Source: DASSKP01 sp035695045
Lineage (GTDB): Bacteria; Actinomycetota; Actinomycetes; JAFAQI01
Assembly (NCBI GenBank): GCA_035695045.1
Contig: DASSEX010000028.1
Location: 49,594-113,593, forward strand
Length of the DNA stretch: 64,000 nucleotides
Direction of reading: 5' to 3'
The notes beneath the pieces were generated by a model. The model did not search any database. It was not told the DNA's origin and saw only the letters and a list, made by a program, of their open reading frames with translations. A program made the position numbers and the translations under genes. Below are positions 7,555 through 15,876 of the stretch, in pieces. Each line of letters starts with the position of its first letter. The stretch's first letter is position 1.

Positions 7555-8709
7555 GTGACCGAGCCGACCCAGCCGTGGAGCACGCGTGTGCTCGACAACC
7601 GGTATCGGCTCGGCGACCGTCTGGGCGGAGGAGCCGCAGCGGAGGTCTACCGCGCGCTCGACGAGCGCCTGCAGCGCCCGGTCGCGGTCAAGCTGTTCCG
7701 CGGCGATGCGGCCGCCCAGCTGCAGCGTCACGAAGCCGAGATGCGCACCCTCGCGAGCCTCGACCACCCGTCACTCGTCGGTGTCTACGACGCCGGGACG
7801 GACGATGCCACCGGCGCGCCGTTTCTCGTGATGCAGCTGGTCGAGGGGAGCACGCTGGCCGACGAGCTGCACCGCGGCCGGCTCGCTCCCGAGCGCGCCG
7901 CGACCTACGGGGCCGCGCTCGCGGATGCCCTCGCGTATGTCCACGAGCGCGGCTTCGTCCACCGCGACGTGAAGCCGGCCAACGTCCTGATCTCGGGTGA
8001 CGGGCGGGTGCACCTCGCCGACTTCGGCATCGCACGACTGGTCGACTCCGCGCACGAGACCCGGACAGGTGACGTGCTCGGAACGCCGGGGTACTTCTCA
8101 CCCGAACAGGTGACCGGTGATCCCGTCGGGCCGCCGACCGACGTCTACGCACTCGGCATCGTGCTGATCGAATGCCTGACCGGCCAGCGGCCGTTCGAGG
8201 GCGGCCCCATGGAGGTCGCGCTCGCGCGGGTGAACCGTCAGCCGGACATCCCCACGTCGTACGGCGAACAGTGGCACGCCCTCCTCAACGCGATGACGCT
8301 GCGCGACCCGGCGCGGCGTCCGAGTGCTGCGACGGTCGCCGACTCGCTGCGCCGGATCAGCGCCGGCGAGGATCTCGATCGGACCGTGGCCATGACGCCG
8401 CCGGTCTCTCCCACGGCAACGCAGGTGCTGCCCGCGACGGCCGTCGCGACGCAGCTCGGCGCCACCACCGGTCCGGCCGGGGCGACGGCCGCCGGTCCGC
8501 TCGCGCCGTCGCAGCGCAGGAGCGGCCCGTCACCTGCCGTCATCGTCTTCATCCTCCTGCTCGTGGTCGCGGCGATCGCGGTCGCGCTGGTTGCGCTCCG
8601 CAACAACAGCTCCAACACGACGACCCACTTCACGCCGGGCAAGCCCAAGCTGCATCCGGCGAAGATCGAACGCGACATGCGCAACCTCGAGCGGCTGGTG
8701 CACCGATGA
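7555..8709 (+). CDS. Membrane-anchored Hanks-type Ser/Thr protein kinase
   Basis: Signalling kinase of 384 aa. The cytoplasmic catalytic domain (about 15-275) has the glycine loop RLGGGAAAEVY, VAVK lysine (Lys46), HRDVKPANVL catalytic loop (about 136-145), DFG and GTPGYFSPEQ. A Thr/Ala/Pro-rich juxtamembrane stretch leads to one transmembrane helix (about 325-345). The external part is only about 40 residues and ends in a helix-like KIERDMRNLERLVHR; PASTA domains are absent. GTG at 7555 is supported by alignment to the usual kinase N-terminus. It overlaps the following lipoprotein gene by 4 bp. Confidence 0.93.
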   Translation: MTEPTQPWSTRVLDNRYRLGDRLGGGAAAEVYRALDERLQRPVAVKLFRGDAAAQLQRHEAEMRTLASLDHPSLVGVYDAGTDDATGAPFLVMQLVEGSTLADELHRGRLAPERAATYGAALADALAYVHERGFVHRDVKPANVLISGDGRVHLADFGIARLVDSAHETRTGDVLGTPGYFSPEQVTGDPVGPPTDVYALGIVLIECLTGQRPFEGGPMEVALARVNRQPDIPTSYGEQWHALLNAMTLRDPARRPSAATVADSLRRISAGEDLDRTVAMTPPVSPTATQVLPATAVATQLGATTGPAGATAAGPLAPSQRRSGPSPAVIVFILLLVVAAIAVALVALRNNSSNTTTHFTPGKPKLHPAKIERDMRNLERLVHR

Positions 8710-9182
8710 GCCGCAGATGGTGGCTCTCGGCCGTGCCGGTGCCGACGCTGCTCGCCGCTGTGCTGCTGGCGGGTTGCTCGTCAGGGACGCCCGGTGACAT
8801 CACGCCTGCCGGCGAGCGTGTCCTCTCGCAGGCGGTTCAGCACGTCCGCGAGGTGGCGTCGACCCACAACTACCTGGAGCTGCGCGCCGCAGTCGCCCAG
8901 CTGAAGTCGCTCGTCCACCAGGAGCAGCGGAGCGGCAACGTGTCCGCGTCGCGGGCGGTCGCGATCGAGGACGCGGCGGACGTGCTGCTCGAGGATGCTT
9001 CGCCGTCACCCTCGCCGACGCCGTCTCCGACGACGACCTCGCCGACGCCGTCTCCGACCCCGACGACGACCTCGCCGACCCCAACTCCGACGCCGACCCC
9101 TTCGGTGACGACGACGGTCCCGCCGTCGGCGACAGCCGGGCCGGGCAATGGCAACGGCGGCGGGATCATCCCGTCGGGATGA
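8706..9182 (+). CDS. Lipoprotein coupled to the Ser/Thr kinase
   Basis: A 158-aa secreted lipoprotein: signal peptide with lipobox LLAGC at about residues 19-23, a predicted helical domain (GERVLSQAVQHVREVA through ILEDAADVLLEDA-like region) and a low-complexity Pro/Ser/Thr tail of about 40 residues ending in a Gly/Asn-rich end. It starts at ATG inside the kinase stop codon, so the two are translated together; it could be an extracellular ligand or sensor for the short kinase ectodomain, which is inference. Its 3' end overlaps the convergent flavoprotein gene by 17 bp. Confidence 0.75.
   Translation: MSRRWWLSAVPVPTLLAAVLLAGCSSGTPGDITPAGERVLSQAVQHVREVASTHNYLELRAAVAQLKSLVHQEQRSGNVSASRAVAIEDAADVLLEDASPSPSPTPSPTTTSPTPSPTPTTTSPTPTPTPTPSVTTTVPPSATAGPGNGNGGGIIPSG
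8996..9120 (+). repeat. Low-complexity Pro/Ser/Thr-coding tandem tract
   Basis: Short degenerate repeats of the type CCGACGCC/TCGCCGAC encode the Thr-Pro-Ser wall-spanning tail of the lipoprotein. It is a coding tract, probably variable in length between strains. Confidence 0.8.
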
Positions 9183-10773
9183 GCTTCCCGGGGTTCAGGA
9201 TCCCGGCCGGATCGAGCTGTCGCTTCAGCACCCGCAGGATCTCCACGCCGACCTCGCCGATCTCGGCGGCGAGATGCTCACGATGCGCCGTCCCGACCGC
9301 GTGGTGATGCGTGATCGTCGCGCCCGTCCGGACGATGGCGTCGTTGGCAGCGGTCTTGGCGGCGTTCCACTGCTCGACCTCCGCGCCGGTCCTCGCCGCG
9401 GCCAGAACGGTGAAGTAGAGCGACGCCCCGGTCTCGTAGAGATGCGAGACGTGGCAGCCGACGACAGCCTGACCGAGAGAGCCGTGCAGGGCCTCGCGCA
9501 CGGCGTCGTACGTCGCCGCGAGCCCGCTCCAGGTGTTGGCGGTCTCGAGCGTCTCGGCGAGCACGCCCGCGTCCAGCATGCTGTCGCGCATCCGCGGACC
9601 GCTGAACCGGCCGTGCTCCCAGGCGCTGCCGGCCCGGCGACCCAGTGAGACGCCACCAGCCGCGCGGAGCACGCGCTTCGTCACTCGCCGACGATGCTCG
9701 ACGTCGTCGGCATCGCCCTCGAACCCCACGATGACGAGGCAGCCGTCGGCGACGTTCCGTCTGCGCAGGTACGCCGTCAGCAGCCGCTTGCTCAGCCGCC
9801 CCGACCCGCTCAGGGACAAGGAGATCTGCGTCTCGGTCGGGTCGGACAGCCGGGTGATGTCCGGATGGTCGCGACGCTGCGCGAGCGTCCGCAGCGCCCG
9901 CATCCCGTCCTCCCACGACGGCACCATCCAGCCCTCGTAGCGACGTTCGGCGGGACGCGGACGCACCCGGACCGTGACCTCCGTGACGACGCCGAGAGTT
10001 CCTTCGGATCCGAGGACCAGCCGGCGGAGATCCGGTCCGGCAGCACTGCCGGGAAGCGAGGGCAGGGCGAGCTCACCGACCGGCGTTGCCAGCCGGAGAC
10101 CGACGACGAGATCGTCGATCCGCCCGTAGCCGCTGGACGCCTGCCCCGTCGACCGGGTGACGACGTAGCCGCCGATCGATGCGCGCTCGAAGCTCTGCGG
10201 GACGTGGCCGAGCGTGAACCCGTGCCTGGCGAGTGCCGCCTCCGCATCCGGCGTGCGCATGCCGGGCTGGAACGTGGCGGTGTGGGACTCCGCGTCCACG
10301 GTCAGCAGGCTGTTCATTCGCCCCAGGTCGAGTGCTGCGACCGCGACGCAGTCGCCGCGGAGCGCTTCGAGGCCACCGACGACGCTCGTGCCGCCGCCCC
10401 AGGGCACGACGGCGACGCGCTCCTCACTGCAGATCTCGAGCACGCGCGCGACCGCTGCCGCGTCGCGGGGCAGCAGGATGGCGTCGGGCGCGGTGGAGGT
10501 GTCACCGCGCCGGCGGCGGACGAGGTCGACGTACGACTGTCCGCCACTGTGCTCCGCCCGACTGCGGTCATCGACGAGCACCCCGTCCTCGCCGAGTGCC
10601 GCGACCAGCCGGGAGCGCGCCGCCGGGGGCAGCGCGGAAGGTTCGACCCGCGCGGTCTCGATCGCTGCCGCCGTGCTGGGCGTCAGCGGGCCGACCAGCG
10701 TCTCGAGCATCGCAACCGTGGAGCTGCTGAGCTCCGGCTGGTCGTCCGCCCAGGTGGTCCACGTCTGCGTCAT
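9166..10773 (-). CDS. FAD-linked oxidase, alkyl-DHAP synthase (AGPS)-like, copy 1
   Basis: Flavoprotein of the vanillyl-alcohol oxidase / AGPS class, 535 aa. It has the PCMH FAD-binding domain with PWGGGTSVVGG (about 130) and PQSFERASIGGYV, and a C-terminal FAD-linked oxidase domain with the HHHAVG histidine triplet near residue 500 and closing LNPGKLIP. It resembles Rv2251 of M. tuberculosis. A true alkyl-DHAP synthase activity is not proven for the bacterial proteins. It is divergent from a TetR gene with only 17 bp between the starts, and lies beside glpD; a paralogue is at 27264-28850. Confidence 0.85.
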   Translation of the reverse strand: MTQTWTTWADDQPELSSSTVAMLETLVGPLTPSTAAAIETARVEPSALPPAARSRLVAALGEDGVLVDDRSRAEHSGGQSYVDLVRRRRGDTSTAPDAILLPRDAAAVARVLEICSEERVAVVPWGGGTSVVGGLEALRGDCVAVAALDLGRMNSLLTVDAESHTATFQPGMRTPDAEAALARHGFTLGHVPQSFERASIGGYVVTRSTGQASSGYGRIDDLVVGLRLATPVGELALPSLPGSAAGPDLRRLVLGSEGTLGVVTEVTVRVRPRPAERRYEGWMVPSWEDGMRALRTLAQRRDHPDITRLSDPTETQISLSLSGSGRLSKRLLTAYLRRRNVADGCLVIVGFEGDADDVEHRRRVTKRVLRAAGGVSLGRRAGSAWEHGRFSGPRMRDSMLDAGVLAETLETANTWSGLAATYDAVREALHGSLGQAVVGCHVSHLYETGASLYFTVLAAARTGAEVEQWNAAKTAANDAIVRTGATITHHHAVGTAHREHLAAEIGEVGVEILRVLKRQLDPAGILNPGKLIPTG

Positions 10774-10782
10774 GCGGTACAG

Positions 10783-10809
10783 TGTGACATATGACGTCTA
10801 ATCGTCACA
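10783..10809. promoter_or_regulatory. Candidate TetR operator between divergent flavoprotein and tetR
   Basis: Nested inverted repeats cover the tetR start codon: TGACG-N6-CGTCA at 10792-10807 inside TGTGAC-N15-GTCACA at 10783-10809. A TACAGT -10-like box at 10778-10783 lies 7 bp before the tetR ATG. Binding here would block both divergent genes; this is the usual autoregulatory layout of TetR repressors. Confidence 0.6.
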
Positions 10810-11420
10810 GTGCTCCGAGTGGAGTGGCCACGCCGGCGAGTGCGGACGCCGCCGCGCGAGCGATCCCCTCGGAGGTGCTCGACGCCACCCGGGCCGCGGT
10901 CCTCGCCGTGGGCGTCCGGCGGACGACGCTGACCGACGTCGCACGGCGCGCGGGCGTCAGCCGCATGACGCTCTACCGCCTGGTGCCCGACGTCACGACG
11001 CTGATCCTCGCGGTCATGACGCGCGAGTTCGCCGCGGTGTTCCGCGAGGCCGAGCAGCAGGTCCGGCGGCGACGCACCGGTCGGGCGCGTGCCGTCGCCG
11101 CCATGGTCGAGGTGGTTCGACAGCTTCCGGAGGCCCAGCTCTTTCGCCGCGTGGTCGACGTCGACCCTGAGCTCTTGCTGCCCTACCTCACCGACCGGCT
11201 CGGCGCGACGCAGCGCCTCGCGGTCGGACAGGTGCGCCGCATGCTGAGCGAGGGCGTCGCAGACGGGTCGATCCGTCGCGCCGACCTCGACACACTTGCT
11301 GTCACGGCGGTGCTGACCGCGACGCCCTTCGTCGTCTCCGCCCGGCTTCTCGACACGGATGCTCGCGCCGCGGCTCTCGACGAGCTCGCGCGCATGCTCG
11401 ACTGCTGGCTCGCGCCGTGA
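10791..11420 (+). CDS. TetR-family transcriptional regulator
   Basis: DNA-binding repressor of 209 aa. The N-terminal helix-turn-helix is clear: TTLTDVARRAGVSRMTLYRL at about residues 44-63, followed by a TetR ligand-binding domain. Its ATG lies in a palindromic candidate operator and appears leaderless. Its TGA overlaps the glpD GTG, so it is co-transcribed with glpD and divergent from the AGPS-like flavoprotein; this matches the M. tuberculosis Rv2249c-Rv2251 block in content. The ligand is unknown but is plausibly an acyl-CoA, glycerol or lipid intermediate. Confidence 0.9.
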   Translation: MTSNRHSAPSGVATPASADAAARAIPSEVLDATRAAVLAVGVRRTTLTDVARRAGVSRMTLYRLVPDVTTLILAVMTREFAAVFREAEQQVRRRRTGRARAVAAMVEVVRQLPEAQLFRRVVDVDPELLLPYLTDRLGATQRLAVGQVRRMLSEGVADGSIRRADLDTLAVTAVLTATPFVVSARLLDTDARAAALDELARMLDCWLAP

Positions 11421-12910
11421 GCAGCACGCTGCTGGACGCGGCGCGCCGCTCGCGCGGGCTGGCGGCGCTGCGCCCCGGCCGACCCGTCGACCTGCTGGTC
11501 GTGGGCGGCGGCGTCACGGGCGCCGGCGTGGCTCTGGACGCGGCATCGCGCGGGTTGCGCGTCGTGCTCGTCGAGCGCGGCGACCTCGCGAGCGGCACCA
11601 GCCGCTGGTCGAGCAAGCTGGCGCACGGCGGACTGCGTTACATCGCGGCCGGCCAGATCGGCGTCGCCTGGGAGTCCGCGGTCGAGCGCAACCGGCTGTT
11701 CCGCTCGATCGCCCCGCACCTCGTCCAGCCGATGACGTTCGTGATCCCCTCACCTCCCGCCGTGCGCTCGCGCGAGCGTCTCGTCGGGCGGATCGGCATG
11801 GGTATCGCCGACACGCTGCGAGCCGCCAGCCGGACTCCGGCCGTGCTGCCGTCGACGCGTTGGATCAGCAGTGACGAGATGCGCACGATGCTTCCGGTCC
11901 TGCAGGACCGGCGCGAAGCGGTCCTTCACGTCGACGGCTCGCTCGAGGACGACGCGCGCCTCGTCGTCGCGATCGCGCGCACCGCGGCGTCGTACGGCGC
12001 CGAGATCCTCACGCACTGCAGCGCGCGCGACGTGCGGGCGACGGGCGCGACGGTCGTCGACGAGCTGACCGGCGACACGACGGACGTCGATGCCCGTTGC
12101 GTCGTCGTCGCGGCCGGTGTGTGGTCAGGCGGCCTGGTTGCCGACGTGCCGCTCCAGCCCAGCAGGGGAGCGCATCTGCTGTTGCGCGCCGAGTCGCTGG
12201 GCAACCCGTCGTGCGCGTTCAACATCCTCGTGCCGGGAACGCGCAACCGCTACGTGTTCGCGGTGCCGCGGCCGGACGGGACGGTGCAGGTCGGCCTGAC
12301 CGACGATGCGGTCGACGTCATCGAGGACGAGCCTGAAGTCACTGCGACGGACGAGACGTTCCTCTTGGAGACGCTGTCGAGCGGGTTGACCCGTGACGTC
12401 ACGGCCGATGACGTGGTCGGGCGTTTCGCGGGACTGCGTCCGCTGCTGCGCAGCTCGGATCCACGCAACCCCGCGGACCTCTCGCGTCGGCACGCACTGC
12501 TCGACCGCGACGGAGTCCTCGTCATCGTCGGCGGCAAGCTGACGACCTACCGCGCCATGGCCGAGGACACGGTCGACCGCGTCGCGAAGCGGCTCGACGC
12601 CGCCGGTGGTTGCCTCACCCGGACGTTGCCGCTCGTCGGTGCCGGACGGGTGGCCGACGCGGCCGGCCTGCCGCCCCGGCTGGTACGCCGATTCGGTGCG
12701 GAAGCTGCCCGGGTCGCAGCATGCGGGCCGGTCGAGCCGATGGCGGAGGGACTGCCGATGCTGAAGTGCGAGGTCGGTTGGGCGCTCGCCGCAGAAGGAG
12801 CCGTCACCGCCGAGGACGTCGAGCGCAGACTGCGGCTCGATCTCGTTCCGGCCTGGCGCGACGCAGCCCGCGGTTACGTGGAGGAGGCCGTCGACCGCGC
12901 TCCCAGGTGA
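11417..12910 (+). CDS. glpD: Aerobic glycerol-3-phosphate dehydrogenase
   Basis: FAD-dependent oxidation of sn-glycerol-3-phosphate to dihydroxyacetone phosphate, passing electrons to quinone at the inner membrane face. The 497-aa protein has the Rossmann motif VVGGGVTGAGVALDA (about 29-43), the GlpD signature SRWSSKLAHGGLRYIAAG (about 62-79) and the C-terminal DAO domain. GTG 11417 overlaps the tetR stop by 4 bp. Neighbouring AGPS-like flavoprotein uses a DHAP-derived substrate class, so the locus may link G3P/DHAP to lipid synthesis. The 3' end overlaps the convergent DUF6328 gene by 37 bp. Confidence 0.92.
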   Translation: MSSTLLDAARRSRGLAALRPGRPVDLLVVGGGVTGAGVALDAASRGLRVVLVERGDLASGTSRWSSKLAHGGLRYIAAGQIGVAWESAVERNRLFRSIAPHLVQPMTFVIPSPPAVRSRERLVGRIGMGIADTLRAASRTPAVLPSTRWISSDEMRTMLPVLQDRREAVLHVDGSLEDDARLVVAIARTAASYGAEILTHCSARDVRATGATVVDELTGDTTDVDARCVVVAAGVWSGGLVADVPLQPSRGAHLLLRAESLGNPSCAFNILVPGTRNRYVFAVPRPDGTVQVGLTDDAVDVIEDEPEVTATDETFLLETLSSGLTRDVTADDVVGRFAGLRPLLRSSDPRNPADLSRRHALLDRDGVLVIVGGKLTTYRAMAEDTVDRVAKRLDAAGGCLTRTLPLVGAGRVADAAGLPPRLVRRFGAEAARVAACGPVEPMAEGLPMLKCEVGWALAAEGAVTAEDVERRLRLDLVPAWRDAARGYVEEAVDRAPR

Positions 12911-13362
12911 CGCCGGCGGATGCGCAGCGGGACGACGAAGAACCACGTCGTCCAGTAGGCCCCCATCGCGACGGCGAGAACCGCGCCGACGGCGTGGCCG
13001 TAGAGGTAGTCGCCGATGAGGAAGACGCTCGCAGCGACGGCGAGGATCAGCACGATCTGTCCGCCGAGGGTCACCCGCGTCGAGGTCTCGACCAGCTCCT
13101 TCTTCAAGCCGTGCCGGAACAGGATGCGGTGCATCGCAGCCGGGGCGATCAGCATGGCCGCAGACAGTCCGGCCAGCAGCAGCGCCGCGAAGTAGACGCC
13201 TCGCTGGAACTCGCTGACCTTCTGGAAGCCGTTGCTGAACGGCACGGTCAGCAAGAATGCGAAGAGGATCTGGGTCCCGTTCTGCGAGACCCGCAGCTCC
13301 TGAAGGAGGTCATCGAAGTTGCGATCGAGCCGCTCGGCTTCGCTCTCTTCGCCGGACCCCAC
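12874..13362 (-). CDS. DUF6328-like four-helix membrane protein
   Basis: A 162-aa membrane protein with four hydrophobic segments. The N-terminal pattern RLDRNFDDLLQELRVSQNG followed by TQILFAFLLTVPF is characteristic of the DUF6328 family in actinobacteria. The GTG start is at 13362, 15 bp after the stop of the upstream PH-domain gene, so both are likely one unit. Function unknown. Confidence 0.8.
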   Translation of the reverse strand: MGSGEESEAERLDRNFDDLLQELRVSQNGTQILFAFLLTVPFSNGFQKVSEFQRGVYFAALLLAGLSAAMLIAPAAMHRILFRHGLKKELVETSTRVTLGGQIVLILAVAASVFLIGDYLYGHAVGAVLAVAMGAYWTTWFFVVPLRIRRRHLGARSTASST

Positions 13363-13377
13363 GGCCGCCCCTTAGCG

Positions 13378-13872
13378 TCAGCTGATGCCGGCGGTGTCCT
13401 CGACCGCTCGGGTCTGTCCGGGCCATCCTCGCAGCCGGGTCTGCACCGCGTGCATCGCCATCCGTAGCTCTTCGTCGTCGTCGCGCGTGATCGTGGCGAC
13501 GGGACGAAGCCGCCGGCCGGACGCGTGCAGGGTGAGCGTCTCCGGGGAGAAGACGCCCCATACGAGTAGCCGCAAGGGCAGCCCGGACGGCGTACGGGAG
13601 ATCTCGTCGATGTCGAACCACGCGACGTCGGCCTCGTAGAGCACGCCGCGGATGTGCAGGCCGTCCTCGCTGACGACCACCTTGGCGGTGAGCAACCGGT
13701 AGGCCACCCACGCCGAGATCGCGACACCGGCCGCCGCCACGAGCCGGAGCCACGTGGGCGGAGTGCCGATCGTCAGCAGCCGGACCGAGAGCACGACGAC
13801 GATCGCCGGGATGAGCGCCAGCACGCGTGCGCCGATGCGGTCGCGGATGACGATGTCGTCCATGCTGCTCAC
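13378..13872 (-). CDS. Bacterial PH-domain membrane protein
   Basis: A 164-aa protein with two N-terminal transmembrane helices (about 15-60) and a bacterial PH-like beta domain beginning at VVVSEDGLHIRGVLYEADVA. This layout is common in actinobacterial proteins of unknown function annotated as PH domain-containing. The start GTG at 13872 is favoured over ATG at 13863 because a GATCAT -10-like box ends 6 bp before it, the leaderless spacing seen elsewhere in this window. Probably co-transcribed with the DUF6328 gene. Confidence 0.78.
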   Translation of the reverse strand: MSSMDDIVIRDRIGARVLALIPAIVVVLSVRLLTIGTPPTWLRLVAAAGVAISAWVAYRLLTAKVVVSEDGLHIRGVLYEADVAWFDIDEISRTPSGLPLRLLVWGVFSPETLTLHASGRRLRPVATITRDDDEELRMAMHAVQTRLRGWPGQTRAVEDTAGIS

Positions 13873-13956
13873 TCGGAGATGATCGGTGGGACAGACTCTG
13901 CGGCGAAGCGATTCCGGGAGAATTGGGCCGAACGGCCGATGGGTTGCCGGCCCGAG

Positions 13957-15186
13957 CTAGCGGATGTAGACCCCGCTGATGGCCCGTGAGATGACCAGAC
14001 GCTGGATCTCCGACGTGCCCTCGAAGATCGTGTAGATCTTCGCGTCGCGGTGCATCCGCTCGACGGGGTACTCGCGGGTGTAGCCGTTGCCGCCGAGGAT
14101 CTGGATGGCCTGCTCGGTCACCCACACCGCCGTCTCGCCCGCGAACAGCTTGCACTGCGAGCCTTCGGCGGCCTCGAAAGTCTTTCCCTGCCGCGCCATC
14201 CAGGCCGCGCGCCAGACCAGCAGCCGCGACGCGTCGATGCGCGTCTTCATGTCGGCCAGCTTGAACGCGATGCCCTGGTTCTCGATGATCGGTCGGCCGA
14301 ACTGCTCGCGGGTCTTCGCGTAGTCCAGGGCGACCTCGTAGGCAGCGCGCGCGATACCGACCGCCTGGGCGCCGACGGTCGGTCGGGTCCGCTCGAACGT
14401 CGCCATCGACGGCTGCGACCGGCCGGTGCGCATGCCTTCGCGTGCGCGGTTGAGGCGGTCGTCGAGCTTCTCCTTGCCGCCCAGGAGGTACTTGCCGGGC
14501 AGCCGTACGTCGTCCAGGACGACCTCAGCCGTGTGGGAGGCGCGGATGCCGTGCTTCTTGAACTTCTGGCCCTGCTTGAGCCCCTTGCCCTTGAACTCCG
14601 GCGGCACGACGAAGGATGCCTGGCCGCGGGTGCCGAGCGACGGGTCGACCGACGCGACGATGACGTGCCAGTCGGCGATGCCGCCGTTGGTCGCCCAGGT
14701 CTTGGTGCCGTTGAGCACCCACTCGTCCTTGGCCTCGTCGTAGATCGCGCGCGTCTTCATCGCGCCGACATCGCTGCCGGCGTCCGGCTCGGAGGAGCAG
14801 AACGCGCCGAGCTTCGGCTCCTCGGCGTCGCCGTACATCGGCGGGATGAACTCGCCGATCTGCTCGTTGGTGCCGTTGGCGCTGATGGCCGCGGCGGCGA
14901 GCCCGGTGCCCATGATGGCGAGGCCGATGCCGGCGTCACCCCAGAACAGCTCCTCCTGGGCGATGACCATGCCGAGGCCGCTCTCGTCGAACCACTGCGA
15001 AGCCATGAAGTCGAGCGAGTAGATGCCGGCCTTCGCGGCTTCCTTGATGACGGGCCACGGTGTCTCCTCCCGCTCGTCCCATTCATGAGCGGCGGGCCGG
15101 ATGACCTCGGCGGCGAACTCGTGCAGCCACTTCTGCAGCTCGCGCTGGTCCTCGTTGAGATCGAGCGAGAAAAGGGTGTCGGCCAT
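13957..15186 (-). CDS. Acyl-CoA dehydrogenase
   Basis: FAD-dependent alpha,beta-dehydrogenation of an acyl-CoA in beta-oxidation or a related pathway. The 409-aa protein shows all three ACAD domains: the FAD-contact segment GAFCSSEPDAGSDVGAMKT (about 125), the ARTREQFGRPI-like segment YAKTREQFGRPI (about 290), and C-terminal QILGGNGYTREYPVERMHRDAK with the IFEGTSEIQRLVISRAI ending. The catalytic Glu would be that of YTREYPVER. Chain-length preference cannot be read. It is divergent from a TetR gene across a shared palindromic operator. Confidence 0.93.
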   Translation of the reverse strand: MADTLFSLDLNEDQRELQKWLHEFAAEVIRPAAHEWDEREETPWPVIKEAAKAGIYSLDFMASQWFDESGLGMVIAQEELFWGDAGIGLAIMGTGLAAAAISANGTNEQIGEFIPPMYGDAEEPKLGAFCSSEPDAGSDVGAMKTRAIYDEAKDEWVLNGTKTWATNGGIADWHVIVASVDPSLGTRGQASFVVPPEFKGKGLKQGQKFKKHGIRASHTAEVVLDDVRLPGKYLLGGKEKLDDRLNRAREGMRTGRSQPSMATFERTRPTVGAQAVGIARAAYEVALDYAKTREQFGRPIIENQGIAFKLADMKTRIDASRLLVWRAAWMARQGKTFEAAEGSQCKLFAGETAVWVTEQAIQILGGNGYTREYPVERMHRDAKIYTIFEGTSEIQRLVISRAISGVYIR

Positions 15187-15197
15187 CCGCTCATGGT

Positions 15198-15212
15198 GTT
15201 ACCGTCGGTAAC
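15198..15212. promoter_or_regulatory. Perfect palindromic operator GTTACC-N3-GGTAAC
   Basis: The 15-bp element GTTACCGTCGGTAAC lies in the 55-bp gap between the divergent acyl-CoA dehydrogenase and tetR genes. Such TTACCG/CGGTAA inverted repeats are typical of actinobacterial TetR regulators of fatty-acid genes. It is 12 bp from the dehydrogenase start and overlaps its likely -10 region, suggesting repression. Confidence 0.75.
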
Positions 15213-15241
15213 GTCATGTCAAGCGGGCCAGCGAGGTAGGC

Positions 15242-15847
15242 GTGGACAAGGGCGACGAGCCGCTGAACGTCAAGCGCGAGCAGCTGCTCGACGCCGCCGA
15301 CCGCGTGGTCCAGCGCGAGGGTTCCGCGGCATCGATGAACCTGATCGCGGCAGAGGCCGGGATCACCAAGCCGATCCTCTACCGACACTTCGGCGACAAG
15401 GTCGGCCTCTACCGCGCGCTCGCCGACCGGCACATCGACGAGCTCCTCGGCCGGCTCCGGGCCGCTCTCGCCACCCGGGGAGGGCTGCAGGCGCGGACCC
15501 GTGCGACGGTCGACGCCTATCTCACCGCGGTCGAGCAACAGCCACAGGTCTACCGGTTCCTCGTCGAGCGCGCCGCGGCTGAGGAGCCGGATGTCCGCGG
15601 CCAGGTGCAGGGCTTCGTGCGACGGTTCGGTGACGAGCTCGCCGCCGGCATCGCGAGCGAACCGCAGCTGCAGGGCCTCGAGCAGGAGCGCGCGCTCGTG
15701 TGGGCGCACGCGATCGCAGGAATGGTGCAGGCGACGGGCGACTGGTGGCTGGACCATCCGGAGGTCCCACGGGCCGTCGTCGTCGACCAGCTGACCGCGT
15801 TGCTCTGGCAGGGGTTCACCGGCGTCCCCGAGCGCGTGCAGCAGTAA
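15242..15847 (+). CDS. TetR-family regulator, likely of the divergent acyl-CoA dehydrogenase
   Basis: A 201-aa TetR protein with helix-turn-helix SMNLIAAEAGITKPILYRHF at about residues 36-55 and a C-terminal TetR_C ligand domain (WAHAIAGMVQATGDWWLDHP). GTG at 15242 follows GCGAGGTAG-type Shine-Dalgarno sequence. The palindrome in the intergenic gap is the obvious operator, implying autoregulation and control of the adjacent acyl-CoA dehydrogenase; the ligand is probably an acyl-CoA. Confidence 0.9.
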   Translation: MDKGDEPLNVKREQLLDAADRVVQREGSAASMNLIAAEAGITKPILYRHFGDKVGLYRALADRHIDELLGRLRAALATRGGLQARTRATVDAYLTAVEQQPQVYRFLVERAAAEEPDVRGQVQGFVRRFGDELAAGIASEPQLQGLEQERALVWAHAIAGMVQATGDWWLDHPEVPRAVVVDQLTALLWQGFTGVPERVQQ

Positions 15848-15876
15848 GTCTCCCCGCGAGGGGTACGTTCTCGCGC

